Positions 1 through 12,502 are shown, counted from the first letter of the stretch. The stretch is 64,000 bases of DNA from Hyaloperonospora brassicae (GCA_947650285.1 CANTFL010000155.1:186001-250000); one strand, 5' to 3'. Made by a program: numbers and translations. The notes: a model not told the origin generated them from the sequence alone.

Positions 1-3000
1 TCTGTCTGACCTTCTGTTTCAGGATGGTTAGAAGTCGACATCTTTAGCCGTGTTCCGAGTGGACGGAACACGGATCGCCAAAAGTCTGCCGCGAACCGAG
101 GATTACGGTCTGACACGAGTTTACGGGGTAACCCGTAAAGTCTTAATATTATGTTAATAAGGTACGCGCACAGCCTTGTGACGTGATCGACTGGGGGACC
201 GCAGGAGGATGCACCATCTTGCTGAACCTGTCGACAAACACAATATTATCATTATTCTTGTGAGTGTCATCGAGAAACCCGAAGACAAAGTCCATGGAAA
301 CGGACTCCCAACATTCTGCCGGTACCGTCAGAGGTTGTAATGGTGCACGGGATGAAGGACTGGGCTTCACCCGTTGGCAGGACTCGCACGAACGAATGTA
401 CTTGTGGACAAACTGATACTGGCGGGGCCAGAAAAAGTCACGACTGACTTTGAGGTAAGTCCTGTCCTTACCAAGATACCTACCTGACGGCGCATCGTGA
501 CATTCGAAGATGATGCGTAAACGCTAATCATCATGATCGGGAACGACTACACGAGGGGTGTCGCCAGCAACTGCTGTATAATACAGCAGAACATTGCAAG
601 TCGTGTACCGATCCAAAGAGGAACGGTATAGAGCCGGCACTTCCAACAAGGATTTTCGGGATGGGTTCGCAAGATGACCCATCAAAAGAAGGATATTCGT
701 ATCTCCTGCATATTCCTTCCGCACGTCGTCGAGTAAAGGCGACAACGGCACGCTGACTGACAGCGCCGCAATATTGGGCAAGGCCTCACTATTGACTGGT
801 GTAGTCGGCTCTAAATCGGCCCAACGTGATAACGCATCAGCGACGACGTTCAGTCGTTCTGGTTTGTATTCGACGGAGAAGTTATACTCCGCGAAGAAAG
901 ACAGCCACCTCTTCATTCGTTACGAGTGGTGGGGAATGTTTACGGCCCTGCGTATTGACGCATGGTCCTTGTAGACAATGAACGGTTTATCTCCCAAAAG
1001 ATAGACACGAAACTTAGCCAGTGCATACCTCATGGCAAGTAGTTCCTTTCCATGCACTGGGTAATTGCGTTCGGCTGGTTGCATCTGACGCGATTGATAG
1101 CAGATGACGCGCTCCGCGCCGTCTGTGCCGTATTGCATTAATTCACGGCAGATTGCAACATCGCTGACTTCACAGACCACATGGAATGATCTGTCTTAAT
1201 ATGCAATCGCCAAGATAGGCGATCGTATCAAGTTTTGCTTGATAACCTTAAAGGATCGCTGACGATAAGCGTTTCATGTACACTTCACATTTTTACTTAG
1301 TAAACAGGAAAGATGAACATTCATCTCGGCGTAGCTGGGCATATGCTTGTGCAAGAACGCCGCTAGCCCAAGGAACTTCCGCAGTCTCTTGACAACTACT
1401 GGCAAATGCCAGTCGGTAATCGCCTTGGTCTTTTCGGGATCAGGACGTACGCCATGTTTACCCACGATGCTCCCAAGAAGTATTATTTCGCTAGCCGCGA
1501 ATGTACACTTCTTGAGGTTGGCATACAACTTATGCTTGCGCATAAGTTGACGAATTCTACGAACGTGAGTTCTGCGAACTTCAACGTCCATCTTTCCGTT
1601 CATAGCCCGGCTATGGACGAACACATCATCGAAGTAACTCGTTGTGAAGTCTCGCACCGGTCTCAACAGATTTGTAACACATCTGTTAAAAGTAGCAGGG
1701 GCATTACTCAGCCCCTGTGACATCACTAGCCACTCCCACAGCATACTGCTAGGGGTGCTCACTGCTGTGTACGGGATATACCATCCACGCATAGGGATCT
1801 GATAGAAGCCATATAACAGATCCATGGACGAAAATATGGTACTCTTAGACATGCCATCTATGATAACGACCTTCCTCGGCATCGGCGTCTGAGCCGGTTT
1901 CGTTGCAGCGTTCAACTTGTTGAACGCGTGCACTATTCGCCATCCTCCCGTGGACATTCGCACACAGAAGGTCGGAGAGCTGTGAGGGGATGTCGATTCC
2001 CTCACATGACCCGCTGCTAAGCGATCGGCAAAGAACTTGTCGATCGCCAGTACTTTTTCACGAGGCAGTGGCCACTGCTTCATGACACAGTACTTCGATC
2101 CCGGTTTGAGCTCGATCTCGTGTCGAGTGCCTTTGTCCTTAGTCAACTCGCAAGGCATGGATTCAGGAAACACATCCTTAAATTCGATCAAATCCTTGTA
2201 CAAATAATTTGCCTGAAGTGACTCCCAGGATTGAGAAGTGTATCGCTTAATCCGAGTCTTCTCATCGAGGACACTTTCGTCCGTCGATGAGCTGCTGAGA
2301 ACCCGTTCAATCTCAGTAAACACCATTGTCGACCGAATATCGGTCACATACTTATCCTCTGTGACGAGTATGCAGATCTGCTTGACTTTGCCACTATGCA
2401 GATCACACAAGAACCGTTTGGGCTCAAGCGTTGGCAATTCTGTGACCTCCGAAGTTAACTTTGAAGGAGCCATCCGATCAATCGTATACGAGCCTACACT
2501 TAATCTTTTAGTGGCCAAGATATTTAATGTATCAATCACTTTCTGAGAAAATTCATCCACAGATTGCTATGGGCTCTTTCCCAGAGCGCATACCACTTGA
2601 GAAATTTCTCTCTCAAGTACGTGGAGAATGGTTTTCTCCACGTCTTCTAAAAGTGTGTGAGCAAGCGCTCATAGGTAACGATCATCCACGACCGGCTTTT
2701 TAGTCGACCTAAGATCACCGTATTGCCGTCTCTTTGCAACCGGTTTCTTTTCTCCTGTATTCTGCCTTCCCGGCATGCATACACGTCCTGGTCCACTCGA
2801 CTTATTCGAGTGGTGAACCTTCGTATCCGCCTATTAACTTGCTTTGTCGCCGGGAGCTTTCTCCTGTAGTAATCATCTACACTGAAGTATTGTAAAGTCG
2901 TGCTAACGACTGTTCCGCAAGTGAGGCCATCGCACGCACTTGCAGTACTCACACACGTTTGTGGGTGTGCCAAGACGTTCGTCTAATGACTACATGATGG

Positions 3001-3470
3001 ACAAGTGGCAGGCATCTTGACGGACCGATGCTGCCAGCTCACCCTTGGCTAGTATCTTCTGAGCCAAGGCAATCCTAGGATGACGTCAAACCTGTCATCC
3101 AGGTCGAGTACGATGAAGTCATCATCGCACTGTTCGCCCTCTAACGTGTAGTGGATTCCGAATGCACGTTACTTCAACGTTATCGATGCACCTGTCTCTA
3201 AGCGCACCGTCATTCTCGATGGAGGGATCTATCGCTCAATGAAGGTAAGTGTTCCAGCCTCTAGTGACTAGCGACGAAGAAAGTTGTTGGACGCCCCACA
3301 GTCAACTGGGGTGAGAAGTGGCAAGTTCTCTGTCACTTCCAACGTCAATGTGGTGAGTTTTCCCTCATCACCAGGTGCAGGGACACACAATGATTGTGTG
3401 TCTGGATCAACCTTCGTCAAGACGTTTGCAAATTCTCTTGATGTTGCTAGATCAGTAGGGCGCTACGCCC
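1..3470 (-). pseudogene. Ty3 copy A pol remnant (PR-RT-RNase H-IN)
   Basis: Order on the minus strand is protease (VDCGAS motif near 3290), a variable linker (2647-3200), reverse transcriptase (1274-2560, with the catalytic YFDD motif), RNase H (524-1260, VVADALSR tail motif) and integrase (1-430, with MDFVFGF and DRFSKMVH around the first catalytic Asp). The frame is broken between RT and RNase H, within RNase H and in integrase. It cannot make a full polyprotein. The window edge removes the rest of integrase, the chromodomain and any antisense gene. Confidence 0.85.
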
Positions 3471-4600
3471 CTACTGACACCAACCATTTTTTGATGGTCC
3501 GCTTACTTGTCGCGGCTTTGCAACAGCATCAGACCCTCGTCCTCCGGTTCTTTTAACTGGTGGAATGTTACTGCGCTCCGCAACAAGGGATGCTGAGCGG
3601 AAGATACTGCATTCGTATGCATAGTGTCCCAGCTTATGACAGCGATGGCATCTCACCATTTGCTTGTCATTCACAAGGCGAGGTTTCTCGCCCTCAGCAT
3701 GAAAGAGGTCCATTGGTTCTGGACCTCCGACCGCCGATCGTCTTTGTGGACGATAGGGGGTAAGAGTAGTGTGGGCCTGTCTCACACTAAATTCTTTCTG
3801 CTCCTTAGCGTAGATCGCTTCGGAGAGAGTCTTTAGCTCTCCACGTAATAGGTGGTCCCTGACAGGACCATCTGCAAGCCCCTGAATGGATGTTGTGATT
3901 AGCACGAATTCACTCACAGGGTTTGCTACCATGCAACTTGCAAGGTAAACGCGCATGTTAGGCGTAAGCGCGAACTTTACGCTTACCCCTGTTTGATCTC
4001 AAAAAGTTCAGAGAGAGTCCTGAATTCTGCCTTGGGCGACTCCAACGTCTTGCTCAGCAGGGTCTCGAGCATACTTAACGACTCGAACACGTTCGGTCGT
4101 GCAACTTAAGATTCAGAGCCCGATTCCTGGCGTCCTATGCCAAGTAAGACTGAGCGAATGCGACTTGCATTCTCTCGTTGTCGATGCAACGGGCCTCGAT
4201 GGCACCGTCGACCTCGACGAATCATCTCAACAGAGAATCTTCCTCGATTCCCCGATACTTGGATATCTCTAACTTTATAGACTCCTGTCGACGCTCACGC
4301 GTCGCGCTTGCGGACTGAGACTGATGCTGTTTCAGTTCTTCCGCCCGCTATTGATCTTGTTCTTGCAACAAGGTCACCTGCGCTCGCGACTTGTCAAGTT
4401 ATCGCTACAAGAACTTGCTGATGACGGAACGCTGCTGGTCTCTATCCCTTGTTGATAGCATGCCTAGACAGCTTCTTCACCAATGGTCGAACTCATTCGT
4501 TCGATCGCCCTCTATTCGACATCGCTCAAATGGGGGTGGCTTTCACGAAATCCGTAAAATCTGTCGCCTTCGACTTCGTCCAACATGTTCATGTTGGCCG
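3471..4600 (-). pseudogene. Ty3 copy A gag remnant
   Basis: The best preserved part (3471-3956, 161 codons) contains a retroviral-type CCHC zinc knuckle, C-x2-C-x4-H-x4-C (CHRCHKLGHYAYEC), downstream of the end of the retrotransposon gag domain. The N-terminal half toward 4600 is broken by stops and frameshifts, and only fragments can be read. Gag would form the virus-like particle and bind element RNA. The protein of 3471-3956 is identical to that of copy B at 21349-21834, consistent with the copied tract described in the findings. Confidence 0.8.
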
Positions 4601-4642
4601 ATGCGAGTTTGGTCCTTGGACGGACTACAAAGTGCTACCAGG

Positions 4643-5084
4643 TGTAACGGGGCACGGATGACAACGTACTGGTCGGCCAGTACGGAGTTCACTTCCACTG
4701 ACAACAGTGATAGTCAGTGCCCTGCTGAGTGTTGCACCAACACAGAGGAAGGAAAGGAGACTAGTGAACACGCCAGTCTCTGGAAAAAGTAAAACTGTTA
4801 TTTAGTATAATTAAGTCCTATCAATCTTATGTCTCTGTTTATACTGACTCAATTATGTTAATCTAACTAAATGTATGATGGCGTCTACTCACCACCCGCA
4901 GCGCGCGTCTAGCAGCGATTGGTGGGTTGATATCATCACGATATCAACCAATGAGTAAACCCTTCGGTCATTTCAACAATATCATCATGCTCTATGATAT
5001 AGTTGAAAGAATATTCAACGTAATATTCTTTATTGTCATTTTTAGCCTTAATGACAATATCATGTAACTGGCTAGCCCGTTATA
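4643..5084 (-). repeat. 5' LTR of Ty3 copy A
   Basis: The 442-bp LTR begins on the plus strand with TGTAACGGGG and ends with CCCGTTATA, a slightly eroded inverse terminus. Immediately left of it is the primer binding site seen in all three copies (minus strand TGGTAGCACTTTGTAG, two bases inside the LTR). It shares blocks with the copy B LTR but differs at many positions and by indels. The partner 3' LTR is outside the window. Confidence 0.8.
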
Positions 5085-5601
5085 CGCAACGTAAACCAAT
5101 CGGGACCTCGAGGGAAGTTAAATGTCACGGTCTTGCGCTCTTTAGCAACATTGTCGGTGTTCGCACGGGTGGATAATGCTGATGAGTTCCCATGTCCATT
5201 TTATATCGATGTGTTCACTTTCTAGTCTGCGAAATCGAGACAGGGAGTTGGATCTGTGAATGTTTGGCCCGGTAAAAATACCTATGCTACTGAGATTGAT
5301 TGGCCTTCCAGCATGTAATACGGAGATTTGTCCTCAACGGACTGTCGAAAGTCATGTGACATACGTTGTTGAATTTTTGTGGTGCGCCAAAATCTAAAAG
5401 GCACCTGCACCGTGTAATGTACCGAGGAACAGAAAGAAACGTATGTATACATGAAAAGTTCTACGGAGGACAAGGCGTTTTCACACTATTTCTCCTGATT
5501 TTAAGGCTCAGTCTGGCACATGACACCACATTGGTAAATGTTTTCGTCTAGGGTCCAATATCTATGAGCCACTCGGACGGGCCCTTTTAAAATTCCCTTC
5601 A
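5085..5601. other. Intergenic, no feature recognised
   Basis: About 0.5 kb between the copy A LTR and the LINE remnant. I see no convincing ORF, RNA gene or repeat boundary. It may be decayed 5' LINE sequence. Confidence 0.5.
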
Positions 5602-7450
5602 TTGGTTGTCCAATTGCCTGAGGCTCAGGATTATTTACGCGATTCCTTAATCCGACTTGCCGCGTCAATTAATTCAGTGCTGTGGCGCTCGAATCCTGGA
5701 TGCTTGCTCGATGAGCATAAACGGCACAACTTAATCTTTTTTCGAGAATTGTCTCTAATTAAAGAGAATATACGCCAACGTGCTATCAAATGTGTCTACC
5801 TAACCGTCAACCGACTTCAGCACCGGCAGGCTTTGGACACTTCGGTGGAACTTTCAACCGATATTGCTTCTACTAAGGCGACCCTATCGTAAAAGTTAGG
5901 GGAGTCTCTGCAGTTCTCTTCTAGGCGCAAATTCGCCTCCTACATTCAAGTAACTGAGCGTTGCTCCGAAACAATTTTAACCTCCTCAAGTTCTCCACAA
6001 AACACCGATTCCTGTGGACTCGGCAGAAGATTAGGATTCTACCTATTCTAAATTTAAAGAATATTGGTCTAATATATACTTCTCCTTTTCCCTCTAATAT
6101 CAGCATGCGCGGCCTACTTGAGACCGCATGGACCTTTCTCGGATTTTATATAACACTAAGCCACGATTAACTCCGGCAGACGGGGCTTACTTGGACAGCC
6201 TTTTAACAGAAGACGACTTCTTTGAGATTTTCAACACACTTCGCTTGGTGAGACTTCATGGCGGGTGGCTTGCCGCTGGATTACTACCACGTCAACTTGC
6301 CCCTTTGGAGCCGCACTTTCGAGATGGTCAACGGAGCCCAATTTCGTAAGGGCAAGATGACAAAGTTCCAGCGACGGGCGCAAGTTTTGCTACTGTATAA
6401 AAAGGACGACCGCAAAGTTCCAAGAAACTATAGCCCAGTTTTCCTCCTTAAGGTGGACGCTAAGTTGTGGCCCAAAATTTTAGCTTACTGGCTTGGTCGG
6501 GTTTTTAAGCTCTATTTCTTGCATTCAGATCAATATGGCTTTGTGCCGGGGAGGTATTTTCGGACTGCCTATATTCGTTTCTAAGCGCTTGCTGCAATCT
6601 ATTCAGATTCCTCTTCACCAGATGGGGATTTTCACGGGATTTTGACAAGGATTTTGATAACGTTGTTAGAACGACATGAGACATGGTGCTCATGCACTTT
6701 CAGTTCGGGTCTTCCTTATAGCGTGGAATAAAGATTCTTTGTCCCAGCATTACTGTTACCATTATGTTCAACGGCTGCCATTTGGCTCCGTTTGAACTAG
6801 GGGTTGGGGTTCGCCAGGGCGACTCCTTATCGCAGACCGTATTTGTCCTCTTTATTGAGCCTTTACTGAATTATCTTCGTGTCAACCTGCAAGATGAAGG
6901 ACTCCACTGAGGTTCTTTGACGCATTCGGCTATCTGTTTTGCAGACGACTGTACTGGTCAGCTGCAAGACCTCCGCCACACTAAAGAATTTCTCGGTTGC
7001 GTTAATATCTTTTGTTCGGCGACCAGCATGCGTATTGATGAGGCAAAGACAATGGTGCTGCCATTTCGGCCCTGGTCTGACTCTTCTGAGCCTCTTCGTC
7101 TAACCCTTGACCAATTGGGAGTTGATTTCGTGGGTATATGTGGACAGACCAAGTTACTTGGTATTTACTATGGAACTCGGATTTGTCCTGCAGCCCGGCT
7201 CCAACATTTTCTAGCCGATATGCAGACGCTCAATTCCCTTTGTTCTCACCGGTCGCGCACTCTTTAGGGTCACGTGGTGATTTCGCAGAACATTATCCTA
7301 CCCATAATGTGTTACTCGGCCAGTGTCTGTCACGTTACCGCGACTAGATTTCAAGACTAGGTCACCCACCTAATATCGCGCTTTATTTGCAAGTCCAAGT
7401 TAAAAAACAATTTGTCCAATTACTAGTGATTTCTTCCTCCCGGTCAAGGC
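5602..7450 (+). pseudogene. L1/Tx1-like LINE ORF2 remnant (left part)
   Basis: Plus-strand fragments in several frames match the non-LTR retrotransposon reverse transcriptase. They include a pre-RT region (LTPADGAYLDSLLTEDDF near 6170), then LYKKDDRKVPRNYSP and HSDQYGFVPGR near 6390-6560, a GVRQGDSL-type motif near 6800, and the catalytic ICFADD near 6940. The endonuclease domain is not readable. Multiple stops and frameshifts make it dead. Similar decayed plus-strand sequence resumes after the Copia element at 12503, so I read it as one LINE split by that insertion. Confidence 0.7.
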
Positions 7451-7467
7451 AGCTTAGGCTCATAACC

Positions 7468-7992
7468 TGTTAGAGTTTAACTAGGTTCTGGAGCTGTCAC
7501 TAAGAAGAAGACGGCTTACGGCCGGGGATGAAAAACGGAATTGTGAGTTGTATTTATGTTGTCCTTATATCCAAAAACGAATGGCTAGTAGAATCCAGTG
7601 ACCCTCAGCCACCGATTTCGTGCCCTGTCTCGACCACTTTCTGTTTTATCTAACAATGGGTAATTCCGTCTCGTAATTTACCTTTGGCAAAAACTCTGCT
7701 TCGTCCTATGCAGATTGAAAACGATTGCGTGGTTGTGGGGGACGTAACTGCGAGTGGGTCGCAGTTCTGGTGAACCCCAAACACCAGGTCGTGAGTGTCA
7801 GGCACAATTGACTTGCACACGGCGGACCTCAAGCCCGCTCTCAACCGCGTGGAATCCCCCTTCCCAAACGACTGATTCAAGGTGCTGCTACGTCGTTTCG
7901 CCAACATCCCACAACATAACCCTGAAAAAGAACAATACAACTAAAGCTAATATGCAATATAAATCCTGCACGTGTCGCCGCGACATTAATCA
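7468..7992 (-). repeat. Copia 3' LTR
   Basis: Left-hand partner of 11978-12502, same length, one mismatch. On its outer side (7452-7467) it carries the same 16 bp as the primer binding site at 11962-11977, which a normal 3' LTR should not have. Confidence 0.85.
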
Positions 7993-8280
7993 ACAACTCT
8001 TCGTCTTGGTGTATCTGCGATGTGTATGCCCTACACCGCCATGCTTAGACCCGTGATGAACTTGCCGTGCTTGTTTCTTGAAAGTGCTGTGTTGAATCCG
8101 TCACGGCCATTTCTTCTGTCGCCTTGAACTCGATATCGATCACTTCACTTGCAACCTTTGAAGCAGAAAGTGAAACTTGATGTCGATGCGCTTCGTGCGC
8201 GAGTTATACACGGGATTCTTGTTCAACGAGATGCCTCCTTGATTGTCTTAAAAAATCGTCGTTGCTATCTTTGACCAGTA

Positions 8281-11158
8281 TTACAGGTCCTTGAACAGAC
8301 ATCGAAGCCAAATTGCCTTGTGCGTCGCGCTGTACAAACTCATGTACTCTACTTTAGTGCTTGATGTCACGACCGTTGGCTGACGCTTCGAATTCCACGA
8401 TATCGCGCTCCCGTTTAGGAAGAAAACGTATCCTGTCATCGACCTCCGCGGATCGAGATCGCCGGTCCAGTTTGCATCCGCGAATCCAATCAGCTCTCCC
8501 TTGTTGACGCCGATGAACATGATGCTTAAATCTTAAGTCGTCTTGAGATACTTGAGAATGCGTTTCGCCGTGGTCCAGTGCAACTTGTCGTAGCGCTAGC
8601 AAAACTTCGCAACTTCGCCGAGCGCATACGCAATGTCCGGTCGCGTACATGTTGCGATGCATATTTAAGCACCCACTAGCCCACGGTATGGGTACTTGAA
8701 GAGAAACGCTTCCTCTTGACGCATCTTTATCAGCTTCGAGTTGCTGTCCGCCGGAGTGTGCACGTTGTTGCATTAATCAACGCCGGAATTCTTTGAAGGT
8801 CGCTTGATGTAGGCCTTCTGATTTATCTTGATCAACCCATCTTCGCGCTTGAGATGAATCTCGATCCCGAGGCCGTTCTTGAGATCTCCAAGATCTTTGA
8901 TGCTGAATTCTTCCTTCAATTAGTTCTTGATGCTCTCGATGTTCCCCTTCGTCTTGCAGAAAATCATCAAGTCGCTCACGTAAATCCCGATGATGATGTA
9001 CTCCTTTCTTGCCACTCAAATAAACACACAGTATCGCCGCGCTGATCTTGAGCCCTTGATCATCCAATGTCTGGCTTATCTTGTTGTTCCACTTTTGCGC
9101 CGCTTGCTTCGTCCCGTATACCGCCTTCTTCAGCAAACACTTCTTTTTCGGGCTTCCGTCATCTTCAAAGACGTCGGGTTGGTCCATGCATATCTAATCT
9201 TCCACTTCGCCGAAGAGGAACGCTGTATCAACATCAAGTTTCTCTGCCTCCAGGTCTTCAGCTGCAGCGATCGCCGACACTGTGTTTATTGATTCCTTGC
9301 GCGCCACTGGTGCAAAGGTCTCATTTTCGTCGATTCCAGGACGCTGCGTGAACCCCTTATCAACTAAGCGCGCCTTGAGCTTGGCAATATCTCCACTTGT
9401 GTCGCGCTTGATCTTGAAGACCCACTTGCAACCGACAGCCTTCTTGCTCGGTGGCATGTCCACTAGCTTCCATGTGCTGTGTTCTTCAAGATACTTCATT
9501 TCGCTCTTCATTGCCTGTAGCCACTGATCCTTATAGCTGATATTCATCATTTCTTGATAGCTGGACGCTTGCTCCCCATCTTCTTCGGTCGAAAAACAGT
9601 ATAATGTGTCGTAGTCAGCTTCATAGTCGTCCATATTGAAATAACCGCGACGACGGTTTGGGAACTCTTGTTCGTAGCAAACCACGCCGGGCTTCTTCCG
9701 AAACGGTCGCACCATCCATTCTTTTTCTTCATCTCTCCCGGGTGTGCTGAATGCGCGAGTCGGAATGGTGTCGCTTGGTCGATTACTTGGACCGTATTGA
9801 GAGCTGTTCTGTGCTCGGAATGGTGGCGTACGCAACGCTTCTTCGGTCACCGGTGTTTCCATGTCTTCATCAGGTATTGTCGTATACACGCTTTCCTCGT
9901 CTCCAATGACATTTAAGACCCGCGTGTTTCTGTTTTGCGAACCTGTAGATACGGAGTGCTCAGCGAACGTGACGCTTCTTGAAATCACGATCGAGCCGTC
10001 GCCCGCTTTAAGGAGCCGATACGCCTTTTGGTCCTTCGCGTAGCCGAGAAAGAAACATCGCACACCTGAGTAGTCCATCTTATTCATTTTCTCCTTCACC
10101 ACGTGCGCATAGCATGGCGTACCAAACACGAGCATGTGATCGATGCGCGGAACCTTCTTGAAAACCATCTCAAACGGGACTGAGTTCTTGTTCGACGCGT
10201 TTGACAGAATGTTTTGGATGTCTGTCGCTGTCATAAGTGCCTTGCGCCAAAGTACAACTTGTCGAGTCCACTTTCCTTCATCATGCAGCGCGTCATCTCC
10301 ACCAGCGTGCGATTCTTACGCTTCGCCATACCGTTCTGCTCCGGGTTATAAGGAACCGTGAACTCTTGTTTGATGAACATTGCCTTGCAAAAGTTATCCA
10401 TCGCTGCGTTCCCGTACTCGCCGCCGTTGTCGCTTCGCAGCACCTTAATCGTTGTTCCAGACGCGGTCTTGATGTCGTGGTAGAACCGCTTGAGCGCACT
10501 CGCAACGTCGCTTTTCTTTCGCAACGGATAGACCGTCGTGTAACGACTATTCATTATAATGAAAGTGACGATATGGATGAAGCCGGATTTAGACGCTGGC
10601 GTGATCGGTCCGAGATCTTCGGAGCACACCATCACGTCTGAGTGCAAAGTCTTCCTGGTTTCAGCTTCTTCTTTGCTTGTCTTGAATGACTTGCGCACTT
10701 GCTTCGACGTTGCGCATACGTCACACGCAACGTTCGACTTCATCCCCGCGTCCTTGGTCCTTTTGTACTTGACCATGGCATTCAGTGTCCCATAAGATGC
10801 GTGGCCCAGTCTTCTATGCCATAGCTCAGTCTCGTCTTCGGCTACGTGGCACTATTTACCATAGTCAACATTGAGGTACAGTAAGAAGCCCTGATTACTT
10901 CCTTTTGTGACCGGTGTGCCGCCACGCTTCACTACGCACTCGTTGCGCGTAATCTCTACTGTCATGCCGCGCGCTACCGCAGCCGTGAGTAAAACAGGTT
11001 CTTGGACAAATCTTGAACGTAAAGCGTGTTCTCAAGGCGATCGTCGATCCACGCATGCCCTGTCCAAACTACATCTTCACTTCCCCATGCTCGATGACGT
11101 TCAGCTTCACGTCGCTCTTTGCGCTTGATATTATTCGTGCATTGTGCACCTCTTCGTA
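8281..11158 (-). pseudogene. Copia pol remnant (IN-RT-RNase H)
   Basis: Integrase (10231-10776) shows the HSDV and RSDNGGEY aspartate motifs. The usual NGxAERKNR, with the catalytic glutamate, reads NGMAKRKNR, a Glu-to-Lys change. RT spans 9194-10234 (KWVFKIK, AFLFGEVED) and 8777-9187 (AVYGTKQAAQKW). The YVDD motif reads YVSD in the minus-strand frame near 8975. RNase H (8281-8520) keeps [10 protein letters not shown] and [10 protein letters not shown]. Frameshifts divide the domains. It could not replicate itself. Confidence 0.85.
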
Positions 11159-11800
11159 TTATTCGAATGCATCTCGATCCTTGCAATTGTGTGCTGACGC
11201 TCCACTGTCCATGACCCAGCTAGCGTTGAACGCGACGTTCGACTGGTCATGCTGTTGCTCCCTTGGTCCTCGACCGGAGTGACAGTCTCTGGTGTAGTGT
11301 CCGACCTTGCCACAGTTGTAGCAGTTTCTCGATGGTCCTTTCGCGCGCCATACTCGCTTCTTGTTCGGGTAATGCTTACCTTTTCTCTCGCCTGTGTATA
11401 GAGCCATTGTTTCTCATACCCGCGCAGACTCCTTCTGGCGCACTTCTTCGGCGGATAACTTGCTCACGAGGTCACTGAATCTGAAGCTTGTGGCGGACAT
11501 TCGGAATGCCTGTACTAAGCTCTCGAAGCTTAACGGTAGACTCCGCAACAATACCGCGCATACATCCTCTTCACTTGGACCGCACTTTGTGCGCTTCAAC
11601 TTCATCACGAAGTCCTTTAGATCCATGACATGACCGCTCATGCTTGATGCTAAATACTTGAACGAGGCAAATTTCTCCTTCAGTAAAAGTTGATTACACG
11701 TGTCTTGACTGTGATGAAACTGCGACAACCGTCCCCACGCGTCTCTTGCAGTCGACGAGTCGATGACATGCATCAACTGCGAGTCGCTCAGGTTAAGCAC
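11159..11800 (-). pseudogene. Copia gag remnant
   Basis: 11414-11800 encodes a UBN2-type Copia gag segment, and 11159-11407 adds the CCHC knuckle (CYNCGKVGHYTRDC) followed by the protease start (WVMDSGASAHN). The two lie in different frames, so at least one frameshift separates them. Upstream gag toward 11961 is only partly readable. Confidence 0.8.
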
Positions 11801-11961
11801 GATTGCGGCGTGGGCTTGCTGTTACTTGGCCTCACTTGTTGTCTCAATACCCGCGATGTCGCCCCACAACCCCTTCGACATCAGGTACGTTCTCCATCTT
11901 GTAGCTCCACAACCCCATCGTTCGAGCCGTCGAAAGGATCTATCTTTAATTTAGACTCGTT

Positions 11962-11977
11962 GCTTAGGCTCATAACC
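11962..11977 (-). other. Copia primer binding site, half-tRNA-Met type
   Basis: Directly inside the 5' LTR, the minus strand reads GGTTATGAGCCTAAGC. Its complement contains CTCATAACC, which looks like the anticodon stem-loop (CAT) of a methionine tRNA. Drosophila copia is known to prime from an internal half of initiator tRNA-Met, with a GGTTATG-type site at the same place. The tRNA assignment is inference; the position next to the LTR is seen. Confidence 0.55.
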
Positions 11978-12502
11978 TGTTAGAGTTTAACTAGGTTCTG
12001 GAGCTGTCACTAAGAAGAAGACGGCTTACGGCCGGGGATGAAAAACGGAATTGTGAGTTGTATTTATGTTGTCCTTATATCCAAAAACGAATGGCTAGTA
12101 GAATCCAGTGACCCTCAGCCACCGATTTCGTGCCCTGTCTCGACCACTTTCTGTTTTATCTAACAATGGGTAATTCCGTCTCGTAATTTACCTTTGGCAA
12201 AAACTCTGCTTCGTCCTATGCAGATTGAAAACGATTGCGTGGTTGTGGGGGACGTAACTGCGAGTGGGTCGCAGTTCTGGTGAACCCCAAACACCAGGTC
12301 GTGAGTGTCAGGCACAATTGACTTGCACACGGCGGACCTCAAGCCCGCTCTCAACCGCGTGGAATCCCCCTTCCCAAACGACTGATTCAAGGTGCTGCTA
12401 CGTCGTTTCGCCAACATCCCACAACATAACCCTGAAAAAGAACAATACAACTAAAGCTAATATGCAATATAAATCCTGCACGTGTCGCCGCGACATCAAT
12501 CA
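11978..12502 (-). repeat. Copia 5' LTR
   Basis: 525 bp; in element orientation it starts TGATTGATG and ends CTCTAACA. The equally long copy at 7468-7992 matches throughout except one base. It contains a 96-codon minus-strand ORF duplicated in both LTRs, which I regard as chance. Confidence 0.85.

Larger units (their letters stand above)
1..5084 (-). mobile_element. Ty3/gypsy LTR retrotransposon copy A (truncated by window edge)
   Basis: Minus-strand Ty3/gypsy element. Its 5' LTR lies at 4643-5084, followed leftward by gag, protease, reverse transcriptase, RNase H and the start of integrase, which runs off the window at base 1. All coding parts are interrupted. From about 2187 to 4506 it is nearly identical to copy B (20064-22385), while its LTR and its reverse transcriptase/integrase part are clearly diverged from copy B. 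Short perfect inverted repeats occur throughout, for example arms CCGTGTTCCG/CGGAACACGG at 48-73. Confidence 0.9.
7468..12502 (-). mobile_element. Ty1/Copia LTR retrotransposon, minus strand, inside the LINE
   Basis: Two 525-bp LTRs (7468-7992 and 11978-12502) that differ at one position in my comparison (7987 T versus 12497 C) enclose gag, protease, integrase, RT and RNase H in Copia order on the minus strand. The plus-strand boundaries are TGTTAGAG and AATCA. No target-site duplication is evident: TAACC lies left and CTAAC right. The 16 bp outside the left LTR repeats the primer binding site. The coding region is broken, yet the LTRs are almost identical. Confidence 0.85.

Noticed and set aside
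7650..7940. 96-codon ORF present in two identical copies (also 12160-12450)
   Set aside because: It lies inside the Copia LTR, so duplication is automatic; no domain or start context supports a gene.
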